A stretch of DNA of 64,000 nt, taken from assembly GCA_045802605.1 (NCBI GenBank), contig JBJMQS010000057.1, positions 248,001 to 312,000 of the forward strand, given 5' to 3'. Shown piece after piece: positions 34,024 through 41,994 of this stretch (positions are counted from its first letter, which is position 1; every line of letters begins with the position of its first letter). Below the pieces are notes generated by a model. It had not been told where the DNA came from. It saw only the letters and a program-made list of their open reading frames with translations, and did not search any database. A program made the translations under genes and the position numbers. The stretch is from JBJMQS01 sp045802605 (GTDB lineage: Bacteria > Planctomycetota > Planctomycetia > Gemmatales > Gemmataceae).

Positions 34024-35532
34024 ATGAGCGGCATGCAACTCAACATGCAGATCAGCCAGAAGCAGGAAATGCGACTGGCTCCGCGCATGATTCAGTCCAT
34101 GGAAATCCTCCAGTTGCCCGTGATGGCTCTTGAAGAGCGGATCAGCCAAGAGCTCGTCGAGAATCCAGCGCTCGAGATTCGCGAGCCCACCGATGAGGAA
34201 TTAGCCGACGAGCCGGGTTCGGACGTTGTCGAGGAAAAGTCGCCGGAAAAAGAAGATGAACTCATCATCAGCGATGACGCCACCGATGACTTCAACCGGC
34301 TCGAGGCGCTCGAGCGCGATTTGGGCGAGCCGTTGGGCGAAGATCATCGCCCCTCGCGCAGCTTCCTCGATGAGGCATCCGACCGCAAGCACGACGCTAT
34401 GTCGAATGCTCCGTCGCGGCCACAGTCGCTGCAAGAGTATCTCGAAGAGCAATTGGCTTACCTCGAAGCACCGGATGAAGAGTTGGCACTCATCCGATAT
34501 TTAATCTCGCAAATCGATGCCCGCGGCTACTTGGTTGCCAACGTGCCGGAAGGCTCAGATGTATTGGCGGAGTTGGCCAAAGCTTTCGATGGTGCAATTG
34601 CGCGCGAAGACGTTGAGGATGCAATTCTGACGATTCAAAAACTGGATCCACCCGGCGTCGGCGCCCGCGATCTGAAAGAGTGCCTGCTCCTGCAGATCAC
34701 TCCCGACACTCCTCACCGTGATATGGTCCGCACCCTGATCATGAATCACTTGGAAGACATCGAGCACAATCGGCTGCCATTGATTCAGCGCCGGACGGGG
34801 TACGACATCAATCAACTGCAGCTCGGCATTGAGGTGCTGAAGCACTTCAATCCGCGACCAGGCGCCAAGTACGCCAGCGAGAACATTCCGTACGTAACGC
34901 CCGACGTGCTCGTCGAACGGACCGAAGCCGGCGATTATGAAGTGCGCCTCGTGGATGATTGGATCCCGGACGTTCACGTGCCGCGCAGCGTCATCGAGCT
35001 GGCCAAGAACAAAGCCAATGATCCGGCAGCGCGCAAATATATCCGCAGCAAGATCCTCGCGGCCCAATGGCTCATGGACGCGGTTCGCCAGCGTAAGGCA
35101 ACGTTGGAGAAAGTCACCAAGGCCATCATTCAGCGACAAAAGGCCTTTCTTGACAAGGGCCCAGAGTCCATCGAGCCATTGAAGATGCAGCAGATCGCCG
35201 ATGACGTGGGGGTCCACGTCACGACAGTGAGCCGGGCAGTCGATGACAAGTGGGTGCAGACTCCCCGCGGCATCTTTCCGCTGAAGCGGTTCTTCGGCGG
35301 CGGCACCCACTCAGCCAGCGGCGAAGATGTGGCCTGGGAGACTATCAAGAACAAATTGATCGAAATGATTTCGAACGAAGACAAGTCCGATCCATTGTCG
35401 GACGAGGTCATTGTGAAGAAATTTGAAGAGGCGGGCTTCACCGTCGCTCGCCGAACGGTGACGAAATACCGCAAGATGCTTAATATCCCTTCATCGCGGC
35501 AACGCAAAGATTGGACATTGGCTTCTAAATAG
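34024..35532 (+). CDS. rpoN: RNA polymerase sigma-54 factor
   Basis: This 502-residue protein has the Gln/Leu-rich region I (QISQKQEMRLAPRMIQSMEI with LQLPVMALEERISQELVENP), an acidic region II, the core-binding domain and the HTH region (MQQIADDVGVHVTTVSRAVD). It ends with the RpoN box ARRTVTKYRKMLNIPSSRQRK-like sequence (VARRTVTKYRKMLNIPSS) that contacts the -24 promoter element. Sigma-54 needs AAA+ activators such as the one split at 15348-17267. The gene follows recR closely. The gap after it holds a 19-bp palindrome. Confidence 0.96.
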   Translation: MSGMQLNMQISQKQEMRLAPRMIQSMEILQLPVMALEERISQELVENPALEIREPTDEELADEPGSDVVEEKSPEKEDELIISDDATDDFNRLEALERDLGEPLGEDHRPSRSFLDEASDRKHDAMSNAPSRPQSLQEYLEEQLAYLEAPDEELALIRYLISQIDARGYLVANVPEGSDVLAELAKAFDGAIAREDVEDAILTIQKLDPPGVGARDLKECLLLQITPDTPHRDMVRTLIMNHLEDIEHNRLPLIQRRTGYDINQLQLGIEVLKHFNPRPGAKYASENIPYVTPDVLVERTEAGDYEVRLVDDWIPDVHVPRSVIELAKNKANDPAARKYIRSKILAAQWLMDAVRQRKATLEKVTKAIIQRQKAFLDKGPESIEPLKMQQIADDVGVHVTTVSRAVDDKWVQTPRGIFPLKRFFGGGTHSASGEDVAWETIKNKLIEMISNEDKSDPLSDEVIVKKFEEAGFTVARRTVTKYRKMLNIPSSRQRKDWTLASK

Positions 35533-35544
35533 ACTTACTACAAA

Positions 35545-35601
35545 GGCAAAGAGACACCGAGAACCAAACGTTCGACTTGGTTTTCTCGGTGTCTCTTTGC
35601 C
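35545..35601. terminator. 19-bp perfect inverted repeat after rpoN
   Basis: GGCAAAGAGACACCGAGAA (35545-35563) pairs perfectly with 35583-35601 around a 19-base loop. It lies 13 bp after the rpoN stop and before an independent carboxylase gene. The stem with TTTG at its 3' side could act as a terminator. The sequence style recalls palindromes dispersed in other bacteria, but no second copy is in this window. Confidence 0.6.
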
Positions 35602-35623
35602 CTCTGTGGTTCAGGTTCGATCC

Positions 35624-37192
35624 ATGACATCCAACGAATTGCAAAAACTCGAAGATCAAATTCGTCTCGGCGGCGGGAAATCTGCCATCGAGCGGCAGCA
35701 TGCCAAAAAGCGGCTCACGGCCCGCGAGCGCATCGCCAAGCTCATCGACAAGAAAACCGAGTTTCTCGAAGTTGGCCTCTGGGCCGCGCATGGAATGTAC
35801 GCGGAGTGGGGCGGCGCGCCATCGGCGGGTGTCGTCACAGGCGTCGGCTTGATCGCGGGCCGGCGGACAATGATCATCGCCAACGACGCCACCGTGAAAG
35901 CCGGTGCATTTTTCCCCATGACGTGCAAGAAGGTTTTGCGTGCTCAACGCATCGCCATGGACAATCGGCTGCCGCTTGTTTACTTGGTCGATTCAGCCGG
36001 CGTGTTTCTGCCGCTTCAAGATGAAGTTTTTCCCGACGAAGACGACTTTGGCCGCATCTTCCGCAACAATGCCGTGATCTCGGCCCGGGGTATCCCGCAG
36101 CTTTCGGCGATTATGGGCAACTGCGTGGCTGGTGGCGGTTATCTGCCCGTCATGTGCGACAAGCTCCTCATGACCGAAGGCAGCGGACTCTACCTCGCGG
36201 GACCTGCCCTGGTCAAAGCCGCCATCGGCCAGACTGTGAGCCACGAAGATCTTGGCGGTGCCGAGATGCACGCGGCAGTCAGCGGCACCATCGATTTCCG
36301 CGAGCCGGATGAGGATCATTGCATCGAACGGCTACGACGGTTGGTGGATGCACTGCCTGCTGACACCCCTCGCATCGATTTCTCGATCAAAGCAGGCCCG
36401 GCCAAAAAGAAGATCGGCGATTTCATCGGCGGCACCGAGTACGACGTGCGCGAGTTGCTCGCCGCATTTCTCGATGATGCACCCTTCGACGAATACAAGT
36501 CGGAATATGGGCAGACAATTGTCTGCGGATACGGCCGGCTAGGCGGCGTTGCGATCGGCGTTGTCGCCAACCAGCGGCAGCGCTGTAAACCTGCCCAAGG
36601 CCCATTGCAATATGGCGGCGTGATCTATGTGGATAGCGCCGACAAAGCTGCTCGGTTCATCATGGATTGCAATCAGAGCCGGGTACCAATCTTATTCGTT
36701 CAAGACGTGAATGGTTTCATGGTTGGCAAAGATTCGGAGCAGGCGGGCATCATCCGCGCCGGCGCCAAATTGGTTAACGTGATTTCGAATAGCGTGGTAC
36801 CAAAAATCACGCTGATCGTCGGCGGCTCCTATGGCGCCGGCAATTACGCACTCTGTGGCAAAGCGTTCGACCCTCGGTTCATGTTTGCCTGGCCCAACGC
36901 CCAATATGCGGTCATGGGTGGAAAGCAGGCCGCTGGTACGCTGCTCGACGTCATGGTGCAAACGCTCAAACGCAAGGGTCACGAGCCCGACGCCGTTGAG
37001 CTAGAAGAATTGCGCAAGAAAGTCACAGCTAGCTACGAGGAGCAAACGGACATTCGGTACGCCGCGGCACGGCTATGGGTGGACGCAATCATCGAGCCTG
37101 AGCAAACGCGGGCCACTTTGTTGGCCGCACTGGATGTCGCAACGCGTCATGAAGAATGGAAGCCATTTCAGACCGGCGTCTTGCAAACATAA
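35624..37192 (+). CDS. Acyl-CoA carboxylase, carboxyltransferase (beta) subunit
   Basis: This 522-residue protein is the biotin-dependent carboxyltransferase: start LQKLEDQIRLGGGKSAIERQ, then GGGYLPVMCDKLLMTEGSGL, the first carboxyl-binding Gly pair, VDSAGVFLPLQDEVFPDED, LFVQDVNGFMVGKDSEQAG and GSYGAGNYALCGKAFDPRFM. It acts on propionyl-, acetyl- or methylcrotonyl-CoA; the substrate cannot be told from sequence alone. No biotin carboxylase gene lies beside it, so its alpha subunit is elsewhere. The ATG 35624 gives the usual start. Confidence 0.9.
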   Translation: MTSNELQKLEDQIRLGGGKSAIERQHAKKRLTARERIAKLIDKKTEFLEVGLWAAHGMYAEWGGAPSAGVVTGVGLIAGRRTMIIANDATVKAGAFFPMTCKKVLRAQRIAMDNRLPLVYLVDSAGVFLPLQDEVFPDEDDFGRIFRNNAVISARGIPQLSAIMGNCVAGGGYLPVMCDKLLMTEGSGLYLAGPALVKAAIGQTVSHEDLGGAEMHAAVSGTIDFREPDEDHCIERLRRLVDALPADTPRIDFSIKAGPAKKKIGDFIGGTEYDVRELLAAFLDDAPFDEYKSEYGQTIVCGYGRLGGVAIGVVANQRQRCKPAQGPLQYGGVIYVDSADKAARFIMDCNQSRVPILFVQDVNGFMVGKDSEQAGIIRAGAKLVNVISNSVVPKITLIVGGSYGAGNYALCGKAFDPRFMFAWPNAQYAVMGGKQAAGTLLDVMVQTLKRKGHEPDAVELEELRKKVTASYEEQTDIRYAAARLWVDAIIEPEQTRATLLAALDVATRHEEWKPFQTGVLQT

Positions 37193-37194
37193 TT

Positions 37195-37270
37195 GTTAGC
37201 CCGACGCGCCAGCGAGGGTTGAACCGGCAAGCGCTTGCGGGTTCAACCCTCGCTGGCGCGTCGGGCTAAC
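37195..37270. repeat. 31-bp perfect inverted repeat, 76-bp palindrome between convergent genes
   Basis: Arms 37195-37225 and 37240-37270 are exact reverse complements (31 of 31). The 14-base centre is itself palindromic except at its edges (GCAAGCGCTTGC). It lies 2 bp after the carboxylase stop and 6 bp before the end of the ABC-2 gene on the other strand, so it is well placed to end both transcripts. The core GGCAAGCGCTTGCGGGTTCA recurs, with one change, at 60803-60825. Confidence 0.85.
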
Positions 37271-37275
37271 AAGAA

Positions 37276-39078
37276 TCATTCTTCCGCCCGTGTCCGGCCC
37301 AGCGCCACGTCGAACTCGCTCAACAGCGGCACGAGCATCGCGGCGATCGTAAAACCAAATGCGGCCATGATGACGAGGAACGGTACCAGGGGCGGCGTCG
37401 ATTCGGTCGAGCCAGGCTTGGCGACCAGAACGTTGGTCACCGTGTAAAAGACGCAAATCGGCAACAATACGCTCGCTAATGTCAGAGCCGGCGAGGGCAG
37501 ATTAGCGCTCAACACCCACCACAACCCACCGATGCCGGCGATCAAGAACAGCGAAAAACTCAAGAATTGGTATTCGAACGTCCCGCCGTTAATCAGAATC
37601 AAATAGATGCAGACCAGCGTGCCGATCGAGAGAAAAAACACCGTTCCTAATGCGTGAAAAATCGCCTGCCGGCTATTGCCGACGCGCAGGGCGATGAACA
37701 CGCCAAAGATCAACACGAATGCCGTGAGCAGCAATAAACCGCCGAGCACGGCGACGAGCGATTGTACATTCAAGACGACCAGTTGCTCCGGGGCGGACTC
37801 GGGCGGGCTCGCAAGACGCCCGAAATGACCGTAGACGAACGCCAGTATCAACGGCGGCAGCAAAAACTCCTTCACGTTGTAAGCGACTCCGAGCAATTTG
37901 CCGAAGATGAATTCGCGCGGCGAAAGATCAGTCACGAGCAGTAAGTCCAGAGCGCCGGTATCTCGCTCAGAAGTAATCGCGGTGACGGATTGTGCGACCA
38001 CGAGGAAGAAACTGAGAAAAGCCACGGGGATCAAGCCGTAGGCGGCTTGGAAAGGAACGCGCGAACTGAAATTGGCAAATGCTCCGTAACAAATGAGCGC
38101 GATCACCAAACCATAAAGCAACTTGATCAGATAGGGCTTATGGCCATAAGCCCGAGTGCGGATCTCGCGCCACAGGATGGGGTTTACCCAGACGTCGCGG
38201 ACGCGGCCGGGAGCCGCGTGGGCTGCGGTCCGATCCACCGCTTGGTCTTCTACTGCGTCGGGCGCCTCACGCTGCATGATCGGCTCGCGCCCGGGATTCC
38301 AAATCCGCAAACGCCAGATTCCCACCGCATTGAGCACGACACCGACTATTAAGGCGAATAGCGTGAAGCCGGCCGCCGGTGGGATATGTGAACCAGCATC
38401 AACCGTTGGCTCAATGACGCTAAATAACGCTGCGACGGGGTCCACTGACGCCAGAACTTTCGCCCAATGGGTCTCGGGCGCAAACCATGGTCCTACGACC
38501 ACCATCGCGCGGGTGAGGCAAAAAAATAGGACGATGCCCAGCACCGAAAAGGCCAATGACTGATACGTGCGGTCGCGCCATAGCGCGACCAAACCACCCA
38601 ACGATCCAGCCACAAACGCTGATGCCATCAGGATGAGCCATGACATGATCACCTGCTCAGGCCGCATCCCTCCCAACAAAAGCAGCATCGACAGCATGGG
38701 AAGCATACCGAGAAGTAGCAAGAGAATCGGCAACAGGCTGCCGAGCATTTTGCCGAGCACGATTTCGTAATCGTGCAGGTCAGTCATCAGCAAAAGGACA
38801 AAGGTGCGGCGATCCTTTTCTCGCGCCACGGTTCCCGCAGCGGACAGCGCCGCAAAGAAAATAGCAAGGACCAAAGCGACTAAGGTAAAAATTTGAAAAA
38901 TCAGCCCGCCGAACCGCGCGAGCTCACCGAGCGTCAGTCCTCCGACCAGGCCCGTGGTCGCGAGCCAAGCGGTGAGGCCCACGGTCCAGAGCCCACCGAG
39001 CGCGACAACGCGAGCCCAATAATGCCGCTCCGAGCGGGGAACGGTCAGAAATTCACGAGCGAAGATGGGGCCGAGCAC
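37276..39078 (-). CDS. ABC-2 type transporter membrane protein, double length
   Basis: This 600-residue protein has two ABC-2 halves with about 12 helices: REKDRRTFVLLLMTDLHDYE with IVLGKMLGSLLPILLLLL in the first, and SERDTGALDLLLVTDLSPRE with FIFGKLLGVAYNVKEFLL in the second. The order, length and double LLLVTDL-type motif match the protein at 26979, so they are paralogues. Again there is no ATPase gene beside it. The 5' side is divergent from the sulfatase-like gene by 48 bp. Confidence 0.85.
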   Translation of the reverse strand: MLGPIFAREFLTVPRSERHYWARVVALGGLWTVGLTAWLATTGLVGGLTLGELARFGGLIFQIFTLVALVLAIFFAALSAAGTVAREKDRRTFVLLLMTDLHDYEIVLGKMLGSLLPILLLLLGMLPMLSMLLLLGGMRPEQVIMSWLILMASAFVAGSLGGLVALWRDRTYQSLAFSVLGIVLFFCLTRAMVVVGPWFAPETHWAKVLASVDPVAALFSVIEPTVDAGSHIPPAAGFTLFALIVGVVLNAVGIWRLRIWNPGREPIMQREAPDAVEDQAVDRTAAHAAPGRVRDVWVNPILWREIRTRAYGHKPYLIKLLYGLVIALICYGAFANFSSRVPFQAAYGLIPVAFLSFFLVVAQSVTAITSERDTGALDLLLVTDLSPREFIFGKLLGVAYNVKEFLLPPLILAFVYGHFGRLASPPESAPEQLVVLNVQSLVAVLGGLLLLTAFVLIFGVFIALRVGNSRQAIFHALGTVFFLSIGTLVCIYLILINGGTFEYQFLSFSLFLIAGIGGLWWVLSANLPSPALTLASVLLPICVFYTVTNVLVAKPGSTESTPPLVPFLVIMAAFGFTIAAMLVPLLSEFDVALGRTRAEE

Positions 39079-39126
39079 GACTAATCCGGTATCCTGTCGA
39101 TTCGAGACGCGGTGCAGGAAAATGAT

Positions 39127-40188
39127 ATGAATTCGACGGTTTCACAAGCTAGTCCCGGGCCACCGCGAGCACTCGTCATCATTCTCCGAGGTTTGTCCGC
39201 GTTTTTCATTGGCCCCTACGGCAACGAATGGGTTCACACACCGACGCTTGATCGCCTAGCCGCGCGGGGTATCGTCTTCGACCAACACTTCGCGACTGAT
39301 CTCGACCAAGCCCGAGACCCGACCTCACTGGTCGATCTATTGGTCAAAGCCCCTGAAAATTTGGGTGTTGCGATTGCAAAGGCTTGCAGCGACAGCGCAC
39401 TTCGAGAACGTCATTCCCTCTTCGGCGTCCGGAACAACGTTTACGCAGCGATGAAATCGCTTCCGACGGACCGCGCTGCGTGTGCCGTGGTCGGCATCGA
39501 TTCTCTGCTTCCTACGTGGGAACCACCCAAAAAGTTCTTGGACTTTTATTTCGGCCCGGCGAGTCGGCATGACGACGAAACCGTTCCGCTGGTGCCTTGG
39601 AAAGGTGATCTGCCACCCGCGATTGACCCGGGCGACGACCGCACGTTGGAACGAATCCACGACACATTTGCAGCCGTGATGTCCGCGGTGGATCGCGGGC
39701 TGGCGAAGTTACTCGCGGGCTGCCGACAGCGCGGATTTGGGTCCAATGCACTGACCGTCATCACGTCGGACTTGTCATATCCGCTCGGCGAACAAGGACC
39801 CGTAGGCTGGAAGGCGCCAAAGATCTGCGAGAGTATTATTCATCTGCCGTTGATTTTGAGACTGCCGAATAATGAGTACGCCGGGTCGCGGGTGTCTGCT
39901 CTTACCGAGCCCGGAGACTTGGTTGGCACGTTGCAGGGATATTTTTCGAACAAGAGCCATGCGGGATTATGGCCACTAATTCGCAGCGAAGCAAATTCGC
40001 TTCGCGACCATTTGTCGATTCGTTATGGGGCTGAGGTCGCCGTTCGCACCGCCGATCGCTTGTGTATAGTGCCTCCTGATTCAGAACCCCGATTGTTCAT
40101 CAAACCCGATGATCGATGGGAAACAAATGATGTGGCGTCGAAGCGCGAAGATGAGCGCGATGCATTTGTCAAACTGGCAAAGTCATGA
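39127..40188 (+). CDS. Sulfatase-fold protein lacking the catalytic residues
   Basis: The ATG 39127 follows CAGGAA and gives 353 residues. The N-terminus matches the sulfatase/alkaline phosphatase fold (ALVIILRGLSAFFIGPYGNE, then HTPTLDRLAARGIVFDQHFA), where active enzymes have a DD metal pair after the first strand. Here the two Asp are replaced by RG. No Cys-x-Pro/Ser-x-Arg formylglycine motif follows. Later strands are recognisable (TVITSDLSYPLGEQG, where active enzymes have DHG). So it is probably a non-catalytic member, perhaps a binding or regulatory protein. Planctomycetes have many sulfatases, which fits. Confidence 0.75.
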   Translation: MNSTVSQASPGPPRALVIILRGLSAFFIGPYGNEWVHTPTLDRLAARGIVFDQHFATDLDQARDPTSLVDLLVKAPENLGVAIAKACSDSALRERHSLFGVRNNVYAAMKSLPTDRAACAVVGIDSLLPTWEPPKKFLDFYFGPASRHDDETVPLVPWKGDLPPAIDPGDDRTLERIHDTFAAVMSAVDRGLAKLLAGCRQRGFGSNALTVITSDLSYPLGEQGPVGWKAPKICESIIHLPLILRLPNNEYAGSRVSALTEPGDLVGTLQGYFSNKSHAGLWPLIRSEANSLRDHLSIRYGAEVAVRTADRLCIVPPDSEPRLFIKPDDRWETNDVASKREDERDAFVKLAKS

Positions 40189-40533
40189 CTAGCCCGGTGG
40201 CCAAGCGAAATCTCGTCCGCCAAGCAAGTGCATGTGCAAGTGCGGCACCGTCTGGCCGGCACGCTCGCGACAATTGATTACCAGACGGTAGCCATCAGCC
40301 AAACCGAGATCGAAAGCCAGTTTTTTTGCGACTAGGTGCATGTGACCTAACAGATTGGAGTCAGTATCCACGATATCGTCGTGCGTGCGAATCTCCTTGC
40401 GCGGGATGATAAGTACATGCGTCGGCGCCTGCGGAGTAATATCACGGAAAGCGACGCACTGATCGTCCTGGTAAACGATGTCGGCCTTCATCTCGCCGTC
40501 GATGATCTTCTTGAAAATGTTGACCGCGAGCAT
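40189..40533 (-). CDS. HIT family nucleotide hydrolase (HINT type)
   Basis: This 114-residue protein has the length and sequence of HINT-type HIT proteins: IFKKIIDGEMKADIVYQDDQ, AFRDITPQAPTHVLIIPRKE, and the triad AGQTVPHLHMHLLGGRDFAW near the end (His-x-His-x-His). These enzymes hydrolyse adenosine phosphoramidates. It overlaps nothing but abuts the end of the sulfatase-like gene, and it is divergent from the RNase HII-like gene. Confidence 0.93.
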   Translation of the reverse strand: MLAVNIFKKIIDGEMKADIVYQDDQCVAFRDITPQAPTHVLIIPRKEIRTHDDIVDTDSNLLGHMHLVAKKLAFDLGLADGYRLVINCRERAGQTVPHLHMHLLGGRDFAWPPG

Positions 40534-40610
40534 TTCAAATCTCCCAACTTCTTTCGACCGTCGCTACAATACCCTTCGCCACAGTGATGGACAACTGCGG
40601 GGATTCGTTC

Positions 40611-41558
40611 ATGGCATGGGTGGTAGGAATCGACGAAGCGGGCTACGGGCCCAATCTCGGGCCGATGGTCCAGTCCGCGGTCGCCATCCGCGTGGCCAAA
40701 CCCAAAGCCGACCTTTGGCACATTTTGCGAACAGTCGCCCGGCGGGCCGCTGAAGATGACGATGGCCGATTGGCCATCGATGACTCCAAAGCCGTTTACC
40801 AAGGCCCCGGTGGGCTCAATCGCCTTGAAGAAGGCGTACTCGCGGCATTCCCGTCCGTCTGGGCAATGTCATTGCATCCGTGGCTTCAATGTGCCTGCGT
40901 GACGGGTGCGGACGATCTGGCCGCTGAATCTTGGTTTGATCCCACATTTGATCTACCTCTCGTCCTGGAAGCGGATGCAGTCCAGCAATCAATCAACCGC
41001 TGGACGGCAGCTGTCTCAGAAGCTGGCATTCAAGTCGCGCCGCCATGTTGCGCCGTCACGCCCACCCAACGTTTCAACGAGGTCGTCAACAGTCACGGGA
41101 CCAAAGGAGCGGCCACGGGCCGCGGCATCATTTCCCTGGTTGCCGCGTGGTATGCGCGGGCCGATGGCGAGCCGCTTCATTTCACGATCGACAAGCTGGG
41201 TGGGCGAAACACGTATGCCGCGATGATCTCAGCAGCTCTGCCCGAGGGCTGGGTTCACGTCGTCACGGAATCCGCGGACCTCAGCGAATATCGCGTGGAA
41301 GGATTGAAGGTGCCGGTACATATTGTGGTGAAGCCGCGTGCCGAGTCGGATCAGATGCCAGTGGCGCTGGCTTCGATGCTCAGCAAATATTTGCGTGAAG
41401 TGTTCATGCGTCAATTTAACTGTTATTGGTTGAAGCTAGTTCCGGATTTGAAGCCGACAGCCGGCTATCCCGGCGACTCTCGACGCTTCTACGAAGCGAT
41501 CCATCCGATGTGCCAACAGTTGGGCATGGCAAAAGACGCCGTCTGGCGCGAACGCTAG
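40611..41558 (+). CDS. RNase HII-like protein with a large C-terminal region
   Basis: From ATG 40611 (GGGGA upstream) the protein has 315 residues. It begins WVVGIDEAGYGPNLGPMVQS, where RNase HII has GIDEAGRGPLAGPV; the Asp-Glu pair is kept. A second motif AIDDSKAVYQ matches the RNase HII LNDSKKLS block. A possible third acidic site is FTIDKLGGRNTY. Canonical RNase HII is about 200 residues and lacks much of this length. The family position is probably a divergent branch, not RnhB itself. The role may be RNA:DNA hybrid cleavage, but this is unproven. Confidence 0.7.
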   Translation: MAWVVGIDEAGYGPNLGPMVQSAVAIRVAKPKADLWHILRTVARRAAEDDDGRLAIDDSKAVYQGPGGLNRLEEGVLAAFPSVWAMSLHPWLQCACVTGADDLAAESWFDPTFDLPLVLEADAVQQSINRWTAAVSEAGIQVAPPCCAVTPTQRFNEVVNSHGTKGAATGRGIISLVAAWYARADGEPLHFTIDKLGGRNTYAAMISAALPEGWVHVVTESADLSEYRVEGLKVPVHIVVKPRAESDQMPVALASMLSKYLREVFMRQFNCYWLKLVPDLKPTAGYPGDSRRFYEAIHPMCQQLGMAKDAVWRER

Positions 41559-41561
41559 GTC

Positions 41562-41870
41562 CTAAGAGATTTTTTCGACACGGCTATTCTCATCGAGTGA
41601 GACACTCGACAGCTCTCCGTTATCCTTCGTGAAGTGCACCATTGGAACAACGATGTCATCCTCAGGCACTCGTTGCGTCGCTAAGCCGGTCGCAAGAAAA
41701 TTGAGATTCTGGTAACTGCCTTCTGCCACTGCATTCCAACTGCGTGAGCCGACACGGACGAGTTGCGTGATGCGAATGCGATCACCAGGATTGAGCGACC
41801 GAACAAAGTCCATGAGTTCCGCGGACACTCGCTGGGTTGCGGAGGTAATTGTTAAGGCGGGTTGCGTCAC
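41562..41870 (-). CDS. Hypothetical small protein
   Basis: This 102-residue protein has no signal peptide or membrane helix. The sequence (MDFVRSLNPGDRIRITQLVR, VRVGSRSWNAVAEGSYQNLN, PEDDIVVPMVHFTKDNGELS) reads like a small beta-barrel, with a GDRIRITQ turn as in KOW- or SH3-like domains. No family is recognised. It faces the RNase HII-like gene, with 3 bp between the stops. Confidence 0.6.
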   Translation of the reverse strand: MTQPALTITSATQRVSAELMDFVRSLNPGDRIRITQLVRVGSRSWNAVAEGSYQNLNFLATGLATQRVPEDDIVVPMVHFTKDNGELSSVSLDENSRVEKIS

Positions 41871-41994
41871 AGTCTTGCTCCCATCGACCTGATCTGACTT
41901 ATTGTTCCACGCGCAAGCGTCCAGAATTCGTCTTGCGTAAATAGTGCTGGCTGTTATAGCTCGCCAATTGAATCACTCGGGGGAGGGTTCGACC

